This document shows positions 16,983-25,649 of a DNA stretch of 64,000 nucleotides, in pieces. Position numbers and translations under genes: made by a program. The notes beneath the pieces were generated by a model, which saw only the letters and a program-made list of their open reading frames with translations, did no database searches and was not told where the DNA came from. Origin of the DNA: Lewinellaceae bacterium (GTDB lineage Bacteria > Bacteroidota > Bacteroidia > Chitinophagales > Saprospiraceae). The stretch's first letter is position 1. Every line of letters starts with the position of its first letter. The stretch is from the NCBI GenBank assembly GCA_020636255.1, contig JACJYE010000007.1, positions 124,001 to 188,000 on the forward strand, written 5' to 3'.

Positions 16983-17768
16983 ATGGATTTCAGTAAACTG
17001 CTCTTGCTGGCATACTTTTCTGTGCTGGCGGCGGGCATGAACGCCGCAGCGCCTTATGATCCTGCATCCAAGGGGGACAGTGTGCAATCCATCCTCGGGG
17101 AGCTCTACCGCAAGCGTCCCGATTTGGTGGGCTTCATTCCGGAAACCCAGCGCTATTACCTCTTTGTGGCCCGGGCCGAAGCTATTCCCGAGAAGGACTA
17201 TCCGCGCCTGCAGGCCGCTTTCCTCTACGATATCGGCAACCAGTGCCGATTCTACGGAGAGCGGTATCTGGCCGACTGGCGGGTGCTGGCCAGCAAGGCG
17301 GCGCGCGAGACTTGCTGGGGCACTTCCTACCTCTGCAACCGGGCCTTCAACTACTTCGGCATCCGGCACAACGCCAAACCGTGGATGTGCGAATCCTTTT
17401 ACTTTTGCCAGAAGCTGACCCGCAACGACCCTTATCCGGCTGAATTCGCCATGTTCCCGACTTTTGAGGCGTCGTTGTGGATGTTCATCCATACTATGTA
17501 CAGCGGCCATTTCCTGGAGCGCCTGCCCGACGGTGGTGCGCTGGTGGCCGAAGCTATTGAATTTGAACGCATGAACCAGATCCACTACTGGGAGCGCACG
17601 GCCTATGGCATCAACTACCGGGAGCAACTGAAGGGACTGCCTTACACGGCCGAGGAGCTCATCTACACCTGGAGCGGCCACCCCATCAACAACCTTTGCG
17701 TAGACTGCAACCGCGCAACGGACCTCGATTGGGTCGCCCGCCTGGAAATGGCCGCACAGCGCTATTGA
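16983..17768 (+). CDS. glucosaminidase domain-containing cell-wall hydrolase
   Basis: A 261-residue exported protein. The signal peptide spans about residues 1-22. The rest is a mannosyl-glycoprotein endo-beta-N-acetylglucosaminidase-like (PF01832) domain with catalytic Glu109 in SKAARETCWGTS, followed by NYFGIRHNAKPW, the typical second motif. The family cleaves the glycan strands of peptidoglycan. Several cysteines (positions near 88, 111 and 117, and a C-terminal CVDC) suggest disulfides in the mature protein. The ATG at 16983 puts the signal peptide first; a TTG 39 bases upstream is not needed. Confidence 0.82.
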   Translation: MDFSKLLLLAYFSVLAAGMNAAAPYDPASKGDSVQSILGELYRKRPDLVGFIPETQRYYLFVARAEAIPEKDYPRLQAAFLYDIGNQCRFYGERYLADWRVLASKAARETCWGTSYLCNRAFNYFGIRHNAKPWMCESFYFCQKLTRNDPYPAEFAMFPTFEASLWMFIHTMYSGHFLERLPDGGALVAEAIEFERMNQIHYWERTAYGINYREQLKGLPYTAEELIYTWSGHPINNLCVDCNRATDLDWVARLEMAAQRY

Positions 17769-17979
17769 TGGGTTACACGGTAGGCAAGGCAATTTTTAGA
17801 TGCTGCGGATCGTTTCATTTGCCGAGCTTTCCCCATGAATCGGCCCATAGTGACGTTTTGGCCGTGACTGCGTCATAATAGCAACAAAGTTTTAAGGAAC
17901 ACACTCTCTACGACAACCTGAGAATTTTTAAACAAGGCCCTTTTGCCTTAATTTCCCGTGAACACTAAATCCATTGGTT

Positions 17980-18363
17980 ATGAAAAACTTCATGTTCCTG
18001 ATCTTTTTACTTCCCATGCTGGCCAGCCAGCAGGAAGCCAACCTGGCCAATATCACCAAGGCGATCAGCGATGGTAACGCCGATGCCCTGGGCCAGTATT
18101 TCGACCAATCGGTGGAAGTATCCGTACTGGGGCAGGAAGACGTATATAATAAGGCCCAGGCCGTCAACGTCGTCCGCCAGTTCTTCGCGCAGAACAAGCC
18201 GTCGTCCTTTAGCCAGGTACACAAAGGAGCCTCGCCCAACAACGACTCCCAGTACTGCATCGGCAACCTCGTTGCCGGAGGCAAGACGTTCCGCGTATAT
18301 ATTTATATGAAAGTGGCTGCCGGGCAATACCTCATCCAGGAATTGCGCTTCGACAAGGAGTAA
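17980..18363 (+). CDS. DUF4783 domain-containing exported protein
   Basis: A 127-residue protein with an N-terminal signal peptide (about residues 1-16) and an NTF2-like domain beginning with ANLANITKAISDGNADALGQ and ending in the YLIQELRFDKE strand. This matches DUF4783, a small periplasmic family almost confined to Bacteroidota, of unknown function. The ATG at 17980 is chosen over a TTG two codons earlier. The 211-bp upstream spacer shows no clear promoter. An intrinsic terminator follows and reaches into the end of the convergent TIGR02757 gene. Confidence 0.85.
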   Translation: MKNFMFLIFLLPMLASQQEANLANITKAISDGNADALGQYFDQSVEVSVLGQEDVYNKAQAVNVVRQFFAQNKPSSFSQVHKGASPNNDSQYCIGNLVAGGKTFRVYIYMKVAAGQYLIQELRFDKE

Positions 18364-18411
18364 GGCGCCGACGTTACCAGCCGAAAGATCCTGATCCCAA
18401 ATACACTCCGG

Positions 18412-18453
18412 CAGGAGGCCCCTCTGTTCAGAAGCGGCCTCCTGTTGGTTTTT
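18412..18453 (+). terminator. intrinsic terminator after the DUF4783 gene
   Basis: CAGGAGGCC (18412-18420) pairs perfectly with GGCCTCCTG (18436-18444), and five T residues follow at 18449-18453. The right arm and T-tract lie within the last codons of the convergent TIGR02757 gene. Confidence 0.6.
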
Positions 18454-19213
18454 CCAGCACACCCATCCCGAAAAGGGCAAAGTCGTACCGCGCCGGGTCG
18501 GCGGGGTCGAAGGCCCGCAGCCTTTCCGTCAATTGCAGTACGCCCTGCCAGTCCGCCTGCTTCCGTTCCAGCAGGCCCAGACGGCGCGCCACCCGCTCAA
18601 CGTGTACATCCAGGGGGATCAGCAGCTGCGCCGGGCGTATGCGCTGCCAAAGGCCGAAATCCACCCCGCTGTCGTCCCTTCGCACCATCCACCGCAAAAA
18701 CATATTCAGTCGCTTGCAGGCCGATTGACGGGCAGGTGTAGCGATGTGCTTACGAGTGCGCTCCGGCGCGTCGGGCAATGAAAAGAACAGCTCGTGGAAG
18801 CCGGTAAGCGCAGGCCCTACGTGCGCATCGGCGGGACTAAGAAAGCGGGCAAAGGCATCTTCCAGGGAATCGTGCTGCCGGTAATACTGCTGGAAAAACT
18901 CGAGGAAGTACAAGGTGTCGGTAAGCTGAAAGGTACGGTGCCTGAAGGCCAGGAAACGCGCACGGTCCTGTTCATCGTGGTTCCGGACGAAGTCGTAAGG
19001 CGCGCCGTCCATCAGCTCGACCAGCTCTGCGGCTTTGCTGATGATCGTCTTGCGCTGCCCCCAGGCCAGCATAGCCGCCCAGAAGCCAGCGATCTCTATG
19101 TCCTGCAAACGTGAGAAACGATGCGGAATGCTGATAGGGTCTCCTTCAATAAAGGCCGGTTGGTTGTAGCGGCCGGCAAACTCGTCCAGTAGCAGCCTGA
19201 GGTCGTGCGGCAT
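18428..19213 (-). CDS. TIGR02757 (DUF2400) family protein
   Basis: A 261-residue cytosolic protein. The N-terminal block DPISIPHRFSRLQDIEIAGF and the central KRLNMFLRWMVRRDDSGVDF followed by PLDVHVERVARRLG are hallmarks of TIGR02757, a family widespread in Bacteroidota and related bacteria. A helix-hairpin-helix-like fold has been suggested, but no biochemical function is known to me. The last codons contain the terminator of the convergent DUF4783 gene, so their codon choice is constrained by an RNA signal on the other strand. Confidence 0.9.
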   Translation of the reverse strand: MPHDLRLLLDEFAGRYNQPAFIEGDPISIPHRFSRLQDIEIAGFWAAMLAWGQRKTIISKAAELVELMDGAPYDFVRNHDEQDRARFLAFRHRTFQLTDTLYFLEFFQQYYRQHDSLEDAFARFLSPADAHVGPALTGFHELFFSLPDAPERTRKHIATPARQSACKRLNMFLRWMVRRDDSGVDFGLWQRIRPAQLLIPLDVHVERVARRLGLLERKQADWQGVLQLTERLRAFDPADPARYDFALFGMGVLEKPTGGRF

Positions 19214-19224
19214 GGAAAATTCAA

Positions 19225-19255
19225 TTTGAAAGCAAAGGTTATTTCTCTATCTTCG
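19225..19255 (+). promoter_or_regulatory. promoter for a 23-residue microprotein
   Basis: TTTG at 19225-19228, a 19-base spacer and TATCTTCG at 19248-19255 (one base from TAnnTTTG) form a good Bacteroidota promoter. Only 11 bases separate it from an ATG at 19267. Confidence 0.5.
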
Positions 19256-19266
19256 CCCCCCGAACT

Positions 19267-19338
19267 ATGACGGCTACACTGACATACACCATTATACTGG
19301 CAGCTATCTACCTGGGCAGAAAGGCCTTCAACAACTAG
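19267..19338 (+). CDS. candidate 23-residue single-span membrane microprotein
   Basis: An ATG 11 bases after a good promoter opens a 23-codon frame. Its product starts MTATLTY, has a hydrophobic core TIILAAIYLG and ends RKAFNN, the layout of a tiny membrane protein with a positive cytoplasmic end. The composition resembles the helix of FeoB-associated Cys-rich membrane proteins, but the cysteine tail is absent. The stop codon overlaps that of the convergent glycosyltransferase gene. A chance frame cannot be excluded at this length; the promoter placement is the main support. Confidence 0.4.
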   Translation: MTATLTYTIILAAIYLGRKAFNN

Positions 19339-20123
19339 GCGCTTTTTTCACTGGTGGCAGCCTCCCATTGCCCGGCGGCAGGTTTTTCGTACATCTTAAA
19401 CCTACTCAGCCCCGTGCGCTGCAGGAAGTGGTTAAACGACACCCGCAGCACGCCCAGCCCATAGCGCATACTCCTCCGGAAATTGATGGACGAAGCCTCT
19501 TCAAAATATTTCGTCGGGCAGGTCACTTCGGCAATGTGAAAGCCGCCGTAGATGATCTGGGAAAGCATCTCGTTGTCGAAGACAAAATCGTCGGAATTCT
19601 GGTTGAAGCTGATACCGGTGAGCACTTCCCGGCTGAACGCCCGGTAGCCGGTATGGTATTCCGACAGCTTGTAGTTGACGAGCAGGTTCTGAACGAGGGT
19701 CAGAAAACGGTTGGCGATATATTTGTACAGAGGCATACCGCCCGACAAGGCTCCTTTACCCAAAATACGGGAAGCCAGCACGACGGGGTACAGGCCTTCA
19801 CCAATGATATTGACCATGGTGGGAATGAGCTTGGGCGTGTACTGGTAGTCGGGGTGCAACATGATAATAATGTCGCCGCCCAGTTCCAGCGCCTTGTTGT
19901 ACAGCGACTTCTGGTTGCCGCCGTAACCTTTGTTGTTTTCATGAACGATAACGTGAGGAATGCCGATCTGGCGGGCCAGTTCGCTGGTATTGTCGCTGCT
20001 GGCGTCATCGCAGAGGATGGCCTCGTCTACCAGCCCGAAGGGGATCTCGCTGTAAGTCTTTTCCAGGGTGCGCGCAGCATTGTAGGCAGGCAACACCACG
20101 ATCACTTTTTTGCCTTTGTACAT
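19335..20123 (-). CDS. GT2 family glycosyltransferase (dolichol-phosphate-mannose-synthase-like)
   Basis: A 262-residue cytosolic or membrane-associated GT-A enzyme. The start KKVIVVLPAYNAARTLEKTY, the nucleotide-binding ILCDDASSDNT and an HPDYQYTPK motif in place of the DXD are typical of DPM1/GtrB-like transferases that move a sugar to a polyprenyl phosphate. No C-terminal membrane helices are evident, which sets it apart from GtrB. The ATG at 20123 is preferred over one 30 bases upstream, because a perfect TATCTTTG promoter box (20143-20150) lies between 20 and 27 bases ahead of it. Confidence 0.85.
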   Translation of the reverse strand: MYKGKKVIVVLPAYNAARTLEKTYSEIPFGLVDEAILCDDASSDNTSELARQIGIPHVIVHENNKGYGGNQKSLYNKALELGGDIIIMLHPDYQYTPKLIPTMVNIIGEGLYPVVLASRILGKGALSGGMPLYKYIANRFLTLVQNLLVNYKLSEYHTGYRAFSREVLTGISFNQNSDDFVFDNEMLSQIIYGGFHIAEVTCPTKYFEEASSINFRRSMRYGLGVLRVSFNHFLQRTGLSRFKMYEKPAAGQWEAATSEKSA

Positions 20124-20142
20124 GAATTTTGCTTTGTGGGGG

Positions 20143-20150
20143 CAAAGATA
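20143..20150 (-). promoter_or_regulatory. putative promoter -7 element for the GT2 gene
   Basis: The minus strand reads TATCTTTG, an exact consensus match, with a TTTG 17 bases further upstream inside the end of the M3 peptidase gene. The leader would be about 15 nt. Confidence 0.5.
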
Positions 20151-20161
20151 CAAATCCCTGC

Positions 20162-21889
20162 CTACAACAAAGCATCCAGTTCTCCTTTCACAAAGGCGCC
20201 CAGCTGGCTGACATACTCGCGGGAGAAGTTAAATTCGATGCCTGCCGCCTCGTAGATCTCGCGGATATTGCGGGTATAGCCCAGGCTCAGGGCATTGTAG
20301 TAATTGCGGATCGCCTGGCGTGGATTCTCGCGGTACTGCTTCCAGATGGCGATGGCGCCAAGCTGGGCCATGCCGTATTCGATGTAATAGAAAGGCACTT
20401 CGAAGATGTGGAGCTGCTTATGCCACAAATGGGCCGCATATTTTTCCAGGTTGGTATGGTCGATGAGGGTGGAGTTGAACTCCTGCATAATGGCCATCCA
20501 GTTTTCCTGCCTTTCCTCCCGGCTGTGGTCGGGCTTGGAATAAAGCCAGTGCTGGAATTTGTCGATAGTGGCGATCCAGGGCAGCACTTTCAGGACGTAC
20601 TCCAGCTGCGCGATCTTCGCGCGGCGTAACTGGCCTTCGTCGGGGAAGAAAACACCCCAATGTTCCATGGTGAGCAGTTCCATGGTCATGGCAGCCAGTT
20701 CGGCCACTTCGGAAGGGACGCGCTTGGCCGACTTAAGCTTGAACTGCCGCGTCAGGAACGAATGCACGGCATGGCCGCTCTCGTGCATCAGCGTCCGCAT
20801 ATCGCTCAGCGAAGTGGTGGCATTCATAAAGATGAAAGGAATGCCCGTCAGGTGGAGCGGCATGTTGTACCCGCCGGGGCGCTTGCCCTTGCGCGAGTCC
20901 AGGTCCAGATGCCCCATATCCCGCATGATGGCGATCGTCTTACCAAAGTCGGGATGCAGCTCATCGAGGCAGTAAATGACTTTGTCGACCAGCTCTTCGA
21001 TGGTATCAAAGGGGCGGAGGGGAGCTTCGCCGCTGGGGTCTACGAAGAGGTCCCAGGGGCGAAGGGTTTCCAGTTCCAACGCGGATTTTCTGTAGCGGTT
21101 GAGTTCATCGGTCAGGGGTACGATCTCCGTTTTAATGGAGTTGTGGAAGTCGTAACAGTCCTCTACCTCGTAATCGAAGCGCCCCAGCGCGCGGAACTTG
21201 TAGTCGCGGAAATTGCGGAAGCCTGCATTAAGCGCCATCTTGTGGCGCATGGCCAGCAGCCTGTCGAACAGGCCCTCCAGCTGGTCCGTATCCTGAAGGA
21301 TGCGTTGGTGTATCTTGTGGTAAACGCCCTCGCGGTAGACGCGGTCGGGCTCTTCCAGCAGAGAGCTGGCCTTCTGGAGGGTCATCTGCTTGCCATCCAC
21401 GCCAATCGTCATTTCGGAAAATATCTTGACGTATTCCTTCGACTTCATCTGGATGTCAGTGGCCAGCGGAATGTTCTCTTCTCTAAACAGGTTTACGGCG
21501 TTGTGAATACTGCGCAGATGGATGCCATAAACAGCAGGGGGCAGTTGAGCGGTATAGGGGCAATCGACCAGTTTTTGATTGAGGGAGTGTTCGAAAGAAG
21601 TGATCTTGGGAGAGAGTTCCTGGACGGCGTACTGGTAGAGGGCCTCGGCTTTCTCATCGGCGCTGTCCACGGTAATTTTTATATAACGCCAGGAAAAGGC
21701 TTCGCTTACTACAGCGTCAAGTTCGCTTTTATCTTTGATCCATTGCTCGAGCTCCTCTACGGACCCGATGGGCCGGTTCAGCAGTTCATTAAAATAAGGT
21801 TTCAGCCTGGACCAGGTAGTAACTTTAAATTCTTTCGGGACAAAAGCTCGTTCCTTCTCGTGCAGGGCTGTGGCCGTCTTGAGATTCAT
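20162..21889 (-). CDS. M3 family oligoendopeptidase (second copy)
   Basis: A 575-residue cytosolic metallopeptidase of the oligoendopeptidase F/thimet group. The zinc motif HESGH is at residues 369-373, followed by PSEVAELAAMTMELL with the third zinc ligand. A PGGYNMPLHLTGIPFIFMN strand precedes it, as in the other M3 enzyme of this window (409-2109). Lengths and C-terminal FEVPFYYIEYGMAQLGAIAIW motifs match between the two, but the flanks differ. It probably has its own substrate range among short peptides. Confidence 0.92.
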   Translation of the reverse strand: MNLKTATALHEKERAFVPKEFKVTTWSRLKPYFNELLNRPIGSVEELEQWIKDKSELDAVVSEAFSWRYIKITVDSADEKAEALYQYAVQELSPKITSFEHSLNQKLVDCPYTAQLPPAVYGIHLRSIHNAVNLFREENIPLATDIQMKSKEYVKIFSEMTIGVDGKQMTLQKASSLLEEPDRVYREGVYHKIHQRILQDTDQLEGLFDRLLAMRHKMALNAGFRNFRDYKFRALGRFDYEVEDCYDFHNSIKTEIVPLTDELNRYRKSALELETLRPWDLFVDPSGEAPLRPFDTIEELVDKVIYCLDELHPDFGKTIAIMRDMGHLDLDSRKGKRPGGYNMPLHLTGIPFIFMNATTSLSDMRTLMHESGHAVHSFLTRQFKLKSAKRVPSEVAELAAMTMELLTMEHWGVFFPDEGQLRRAKIAQLEYVLKVLPWIATIDKFQHWLYSKPDHSREERQENWMAIMQEFNSTLIDHTNLEKYAAHLWHKQLHIFEVPFYYIEYGMAQLGAIAIWKQYRENPRQAIRNYYNALSLGYTRNIREIYEAAGIEFNFSREYVSQLGAFVKGELDALL

Positions 21890-22063
21890 GAGATGATGAC
21901 TTTTTGTTGCTTCCTATTCCTGGGGGAACAGAATATGCACAAGCGGGATTATAATTTTCTCAATTGTAATTCTGTCTGTTTGAGCTGGCTTTCACTGGCC
22001 TTTTTCTCTTACGGCTCTTTGGACAGAAAGTTACTTTCTTTACCAAGTTTTTCGGCCGAAAAA

Positions 22064-22492
22064 TCATTCTTCCTCCTCTCCGGCTATGGCCGTAACTGCT
22101 GCTGCTTCGCTCAGGGCACCGCTCTCGTTCAGGAAAGTAAACCACTTGATCACCTTCTTGATGTCGCCGGTGAACACGCGGTCGCGGTCGTAATTAGGCA
22201 GAATGGCCGCGAAATAGTCGTGCAGTTCATCGGTAGAGGCGTTTGCGCTCAGGGGCGGGGTGGCCTCCAACTTCTGATACATGCTTTGGAAGACGTTTTT
22301 CAACTCCGTTGAGTCACCGTCATCGGTGTAGATGGCAATAGATTCCAGCGGCGTGAACTGGTGTTTTCTGGAAGAGGCGAACCGGCGTTTTCCCGTTTTC
22401 AGGTCCTCGATGATCAACCCATTGCTACGGTTGGCCGCCATTCTGTACAAACCAGGCAAACCACTAACTGCGATCAAATTTTCAAGATTCAT
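22064..22492 (-). CDS. DUF5606 domain-containing protein
   Basis: A 142-residue cytosolic protein. The start MNLENLIAVSGLPGLYRMAA with NGLIIEDLKTGKRRF and the TPLESIAIYTDDG segment define DUF5606, a Bacteroidota-specific family with an N-terminal SH3-like barrel and helical C-terminal half. Function is unknown. I chose the ATG at 22492; four codons upstream another Met exists, but family members start with the MNLENLIAVSG pattern. A TAACTTTG promoter box lies 29 bases upstream. The C-terminus is acidic (EEEE). Confidence 0.88.
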   Translation of the reverse strand: MNLENLIAVSGLPGLYRMAANRSNGLIIEDLKTGKRRFASSRKHQFTPLESIAIYTDDGDSTELKNVFQSMYQKLEATPPLSANASTDELHDYFAAILPNYDRDRVFTGDIKKVIKWFTFLNESGALSEAAAVTAIAGEEEE

Positions 22493-22521
22493 AAGTATTG
22501 TCACCTTTTGTTTTGGAGGGG

Positions 22522-22529
22522 CAAAGTTA
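22522..22529 (-). promoter_or_regulatory. putative promoter -7 element for the DUF5606 gene
   Basis: The minus strand reads TAACTTTG, an exact consensus match, giving a leader of about 26 nt. No clear TTG occupies the -33 position. Confidence 0.45.
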
Positions 22530-22693
22530 ACAACAAAAAAAGGGAATAAGATACCGGGAGGTGCGCCTTATTTCCCGCTTTTGTTGAACGGGTGACAAGG
22601 GGGGTAGTTGTTTTTGGTTTTGGGGAGGGGTTCGTGTATGAAGTGAGGTAAAATTAAGTTTTTTTAAGATACGGCCCAACTTTTAGCACAGGA

Positions 22694-24043
22694 TTATTCT
22701 TCCTGCTTTCGCCCGATGGCCTTGCGGATCTGGCTTGGCAGCAGGCTGATGGTGCCGCCCGATAATTTTTCGAGGCTGAACGCCAATACGATATACATTT
22801 CGGTAATACCGGGCACGGGCATAAAAATGAGGCTGAAGAAAGGCAGAAAACGGGGGATGTCCTTGAGCTGCTCTATGGCTTCCGTGATCTCCTGCTCGGT
22901 AGGCAGTTCTCCATTCCCGTTGAGGCGCAGCTTGGCTGCCAGGAGGCGCCCGAAGGTGAGGGCCATATTCCTCGTTTCCACGGCTTCCATCCGGGCGGCG
23001 TACCCCAGCTTGAGCATGTTCTCATATACGGCCTGCCCCAGAAGCAGCAGGCCCGCTCTTTTGGCGTCGTAGAAATTCAGGCGTTTGCCGTGCAGATAGA
23101 GGAAACTGCCCAGGTCTGCTTTGCTGCCGAGCAGGTCGCCTTCATCGAGCTGCAGGCGCAGGGCAAGTTGCCGGATAAAGGAATCTTCCTGCAGGTCGAT
23201 CTCCGTATCTGCATAGATGGCCAGCAGAGAAATGTCCATGAGATAGCGCCGGGCGATCCAGTCCAGCTCGGGAAACTGGATATCGTCCAGCGAGAGCCCC
23301 CACTTGAAAAAGGTGCGCACCTGCTGCCGCTCGGCGGCATCCAGTAGCCGGGCCGAGCGTCGGAACTGGCGGAGCAGCCGCTTCTCCTGCCGCACCAGGC
23401 GCCAGTCGGCATGCACGGCGGCCACCGCCACTTTGAGGGCCAGGGTGCGCATATCTCTTTTACGCCGGGCCAACTGCCGGAAATAGGCCACATCATTCGC
23501 TTCCTGCTGCGGCCGGCGGTAATACATCCGGAAGAAATAGAGGTCCCAGAACAGGTGGCTATTGATACCGGTATGGCGAAAATCCAGCTGGTTCTTTTTG
23601 TACCGGGCCCGGTAGAAGAGCGCATCCTCCAGGTATTCCACCGGCTGCCCCAGGCCGTGTTCGTGCAGCTGCCGGTAGTATGTGCTCAGGCTTGCGCCTA
23701 CACTGGCCACCAGCCGGGTATACGCCTCTCCTTCCGGGCGCCCTTCTTCCAGCCAGATGGCGTACATGATCGTGTCCAGCAGGATCAGCTTGGCGAGATA
23801 AGGTGCTGGCAGCTTTCCGATAGCCGGCACCGACAATTTGAAGGGGTAGTGTATGGGAAAGCCGTACAGCATGCCGGAATGCTGGAGGCATAGGTACAAC
23901 GGGTGGCGCAGGCTCTCGAAGCGCGCCGCTGCTTCTGGCTCGATAATGGCGGAAAGGGGCCGCTCTTCCTTCAGCGCAAGCGGGTGCTGACGCCGGAAAG
24001 CCAGGTATTGCTCAAACCACGTATTGGCCTTGAAGTCGAACAT
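22694..24043 (-). CDS. LETM1-related protein
   Basis: A 449-residue protein. The C-terminal 60 residues (LKDIPRFLPFFSLIFMPVPG, then ITEMY and SLLPSQIRKA) resemble the LETM1 hydrophobic/ribosome-binding region. The middle, about residues 200-340, is helical and TerB-like. Bacteroidota carry a family annotated as LETM1-related biofilm-associated protein that fits this size and layout. Only one short C-terminal hydrophobic segment could enter the membrane. The start at 24043 is supported by a TATCTTTG box ending four bases upstream, which implies a nearly leaderless mRNA. The function here is not known. Confidence 0.7.
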   Translation of the reverse strand: MFDFKANTWFEQYLAFRRQHPLALKEERPLSAIIEPEAAARFESLRHPLYLCLQHSGMLYGFPIHYPFKLSVPAIGKLPAPYLAKLILLDTIMYAIWLEEGRPEGEAYTRLVASVGASLSTYYRQLHEHGLGQPVEYLEDALFYRARYKKNQLDFRHTGINSHLFWDLYFFRMYYRRPQQEANDVAYFRQLARRKRDMRTLALKVAVAAVHADWRLVRQEKRLLRQFRRSARLLDAAERQQVRTFFKWGLSLDDIQFPELDWIARRYLMDISLLAIYADTEIDLQEDSFIRQLALRLQLDEGDLLGSKADLGSFLYLHGKRLNFYDAKRAGLLLLGQAVYENMLKLGYAARMEAVETRNMALTFGRLLAAKLRLNGNGELPTEQEITEAIEQLKDIPRFLPFFSLIFMPVPGITEMYIVLAFSLEKLSGGTISLLPSQIRKAIGRKQEE

Positions 24044-24047
24044 GGCA

Positions 24048-24055
24048 CAAAGATA
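24048..24055 (-). promoter_or_regulatory. putative promoter -7 element immediately before the LETM1-related gene
   Basis: The minus strand reads TATCTTTG, an exact match, followed by four bases and the ATG. The message should be leaderless or nearly so. A clear -33 TTG is not visible. Confidence 0.5.
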
Positions 24056-24194
24056 GGAGTTTGCGTGTCACCTGTTTTGGAAAATGCGGGCTACCGGCCC
24101 ACAATGTTTGTTATTTACCCGTATACCCGCTACTTTTACCAAAAGCCGGCGGGAGCCCTATCCTTCTGTTCCGGCCGTTCACCCTTATTCAAGC

Positions 24195-25649
24195 ATGGAA
24201 CCAGATAAATACCTATCCAACTACATCGACGGCGCGCTCGTGCCGCCTGTTTCGGGCGCCTATCTCGACAATTACGACCCATCTACCGGGCAGGTGTATT
24301 CCCACTTGCCGGATTCCGATGAGCGCGATGTTCAGCGTGCCGTCGAAGCTGCCGAGCGGGCTTTCCCCCTTTGGTCGAAGGCCGGCCCTGAGCAGCGGTT
24401 TAACACCCTGATGCGCATTGCCGCGCTTATCGAGCAGCAGCGGGAAGCCTTCGCCAGGGCGGAAACCATCGATTCCGGAAAACCCCTCTCCCTGTCGGAC
24501 AGCGTCGACATTCCCCGGGCACAGGCCAACTTCCGTTTTTTCGCAACGGCGGCTATGCAGTTCGCTTCGGAAGCGCACCACATGGAAGGCACGGCGGCCA
24601 ACTTCACCCTGCGGCAGCCGCTCGGCGTAGTGGGCTGCATATCGCCCTGGAACCTGCCGTTGTACCTTTTCACCTGGAAGATAGCTCCGGCGCTTGCCGC
24701 CGGCAACTGCGTGGTGGGCAAGCCCTCCGAACTGACCCCGATGACGGCCCACCTCCTCGCCAGGGTGTGTATGGAAGCCGGCCTGCCTCCCGGTGTGTTG
24801 AACATCGTACACGGGCTGGGCCCCAAAGCAGGGCAGGCCATCGTGGCGCACCCAAAGACGAAGGCCATTTCCTTTACCGGAGGTACGGCTACGGGGCGGC
24901 ACATCGTTTCGGTAGCGGGCCCTATGTTCAAAAAGCTATCGCTGGAGCTGGGCGGCAAAAACCCCAACCTCATCTTCGCCGACTGCAATTTCGAGGCTAT
25001 GATGGCCGATACCATGCGTTCGTCCTTTTCCAACAACGGCCAGATCTGCCTCTGCGGCTCGCGTATCTACATAGAACGGCCGCTGTACGAAAAGTTCAGG
25101 GATGAATTCGTTAGGCGTACCGAGGCGCTCAGGGTTGACGCCCCCCTTTCACCCGATTCCAGCCTGGGCGCCCTCGTCTCCCGCCAACACCTCGAAAAAG
25201 TGGAATCCTATCTGGCACTGGCCCGCGAAGAAGGCGGCCGGATACTCTGTGGCGGCACACGCCCTCCTATGGAAGGCCCCCAGCGTGGTGGCTACTACCT
25301 GCGCCCTGCGATCATAGAAGGCCTCGCCCCCACCTGCCGCACCAACCAGGAAGAGATCTTCGGGCCAGTGGTAACCATCGCACCCTTCGACACCGAGGAA
25401 GAGGCGCTGGCCCTGGCCAACGGAACAACCTACGGCCTGGCGGCAACGCTATGGTCCCAGGATATCTCGCGGGCGAACAGGGTGGCGGAACAACTACAGG
25501 CCGGCATTGTCTGGGTAAACTGCTGGATGGTGCGCGACCTGCGGACCCCCTTCGGAGGCGTGAAACATTCGGGTGTAGGCAGAGAAGGAGGAAATGAAGC
25601 ACTCCGGTTCTTTACCGAACCCAAAAACGTATGCATCAAATACGGGTGA
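24195..25649 (+). CDS. aldehyde dehydrogenase, ALDH8/2-hydroxymuconic-semialdehyde dehydrogenase type
   Basis: A 484-residue NAD-dependent enzyme. The general base Glu251 lies in LSLELGGKNPNLIF and the catalytic cysteine is Cys285 in NNGQICLCGSRIYIERP. This CLCGSR context, rather than the common CTAGSR, is characteristic of 2-hydroxymuconic and 2-aminomuconic semialdehyde dehydrogenases (ALDH8 family). It therefore may act in aromatic or kynurenine (tryptophan) breakdown, but no other gene of those pathways is nearby. The ATG at 24195 gives the usual start; an in-frame codon at 24084 would add an unrelated leader. Confidence 0.88.
   Translation: MEPDKYLSNYIDGALVPPVSGAYLDNYDPSTGQVYSHLPDSDERDVQRAVEAAERAFPLWSKAGPEQRFNTLMRIAALIEQQREAFARAETIDSGKPLSLSDSVDIPRAQANFRFFATAAMQFASEAHHMEGTAANFTLRQPLGVVGCISPWNLPLYLFTWKIAPALAAGNCVVGKPSELTPMTAHLLARVCMEAGLPPGVLNIVHGLGPKAGQAIVAHPKTKAISFTGGTATGRHIVSVAGPMFKKLSLELGGKNPNLIFADCNFEAMMADTMRSSFSNNGQICLCGSRIYIERPLYEKFRDEFVRRTEALRVDAPLSPDSSLGALVSRQHLEKVESYLALAREEGGRILCGGTRPPMEGPQRGGYYLRPAIIEGLAPTCRTNQEEIFGPVVTIAPFDTEEEALALANGTTYGLAATLWSQDISRANRVAEQLQAGIVWVNCWMVRDLRTPFGGVKHSGVGREGGNEALRFFTEPKNVCIKYG

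Noticed and set aside
20660..22312. 550-codon open frame on the plus strand over the second M3 gene
   Set aside because: It is the antisense shadow of a clear peptidase gene in GC-rich DNA. Its translation has no family features.
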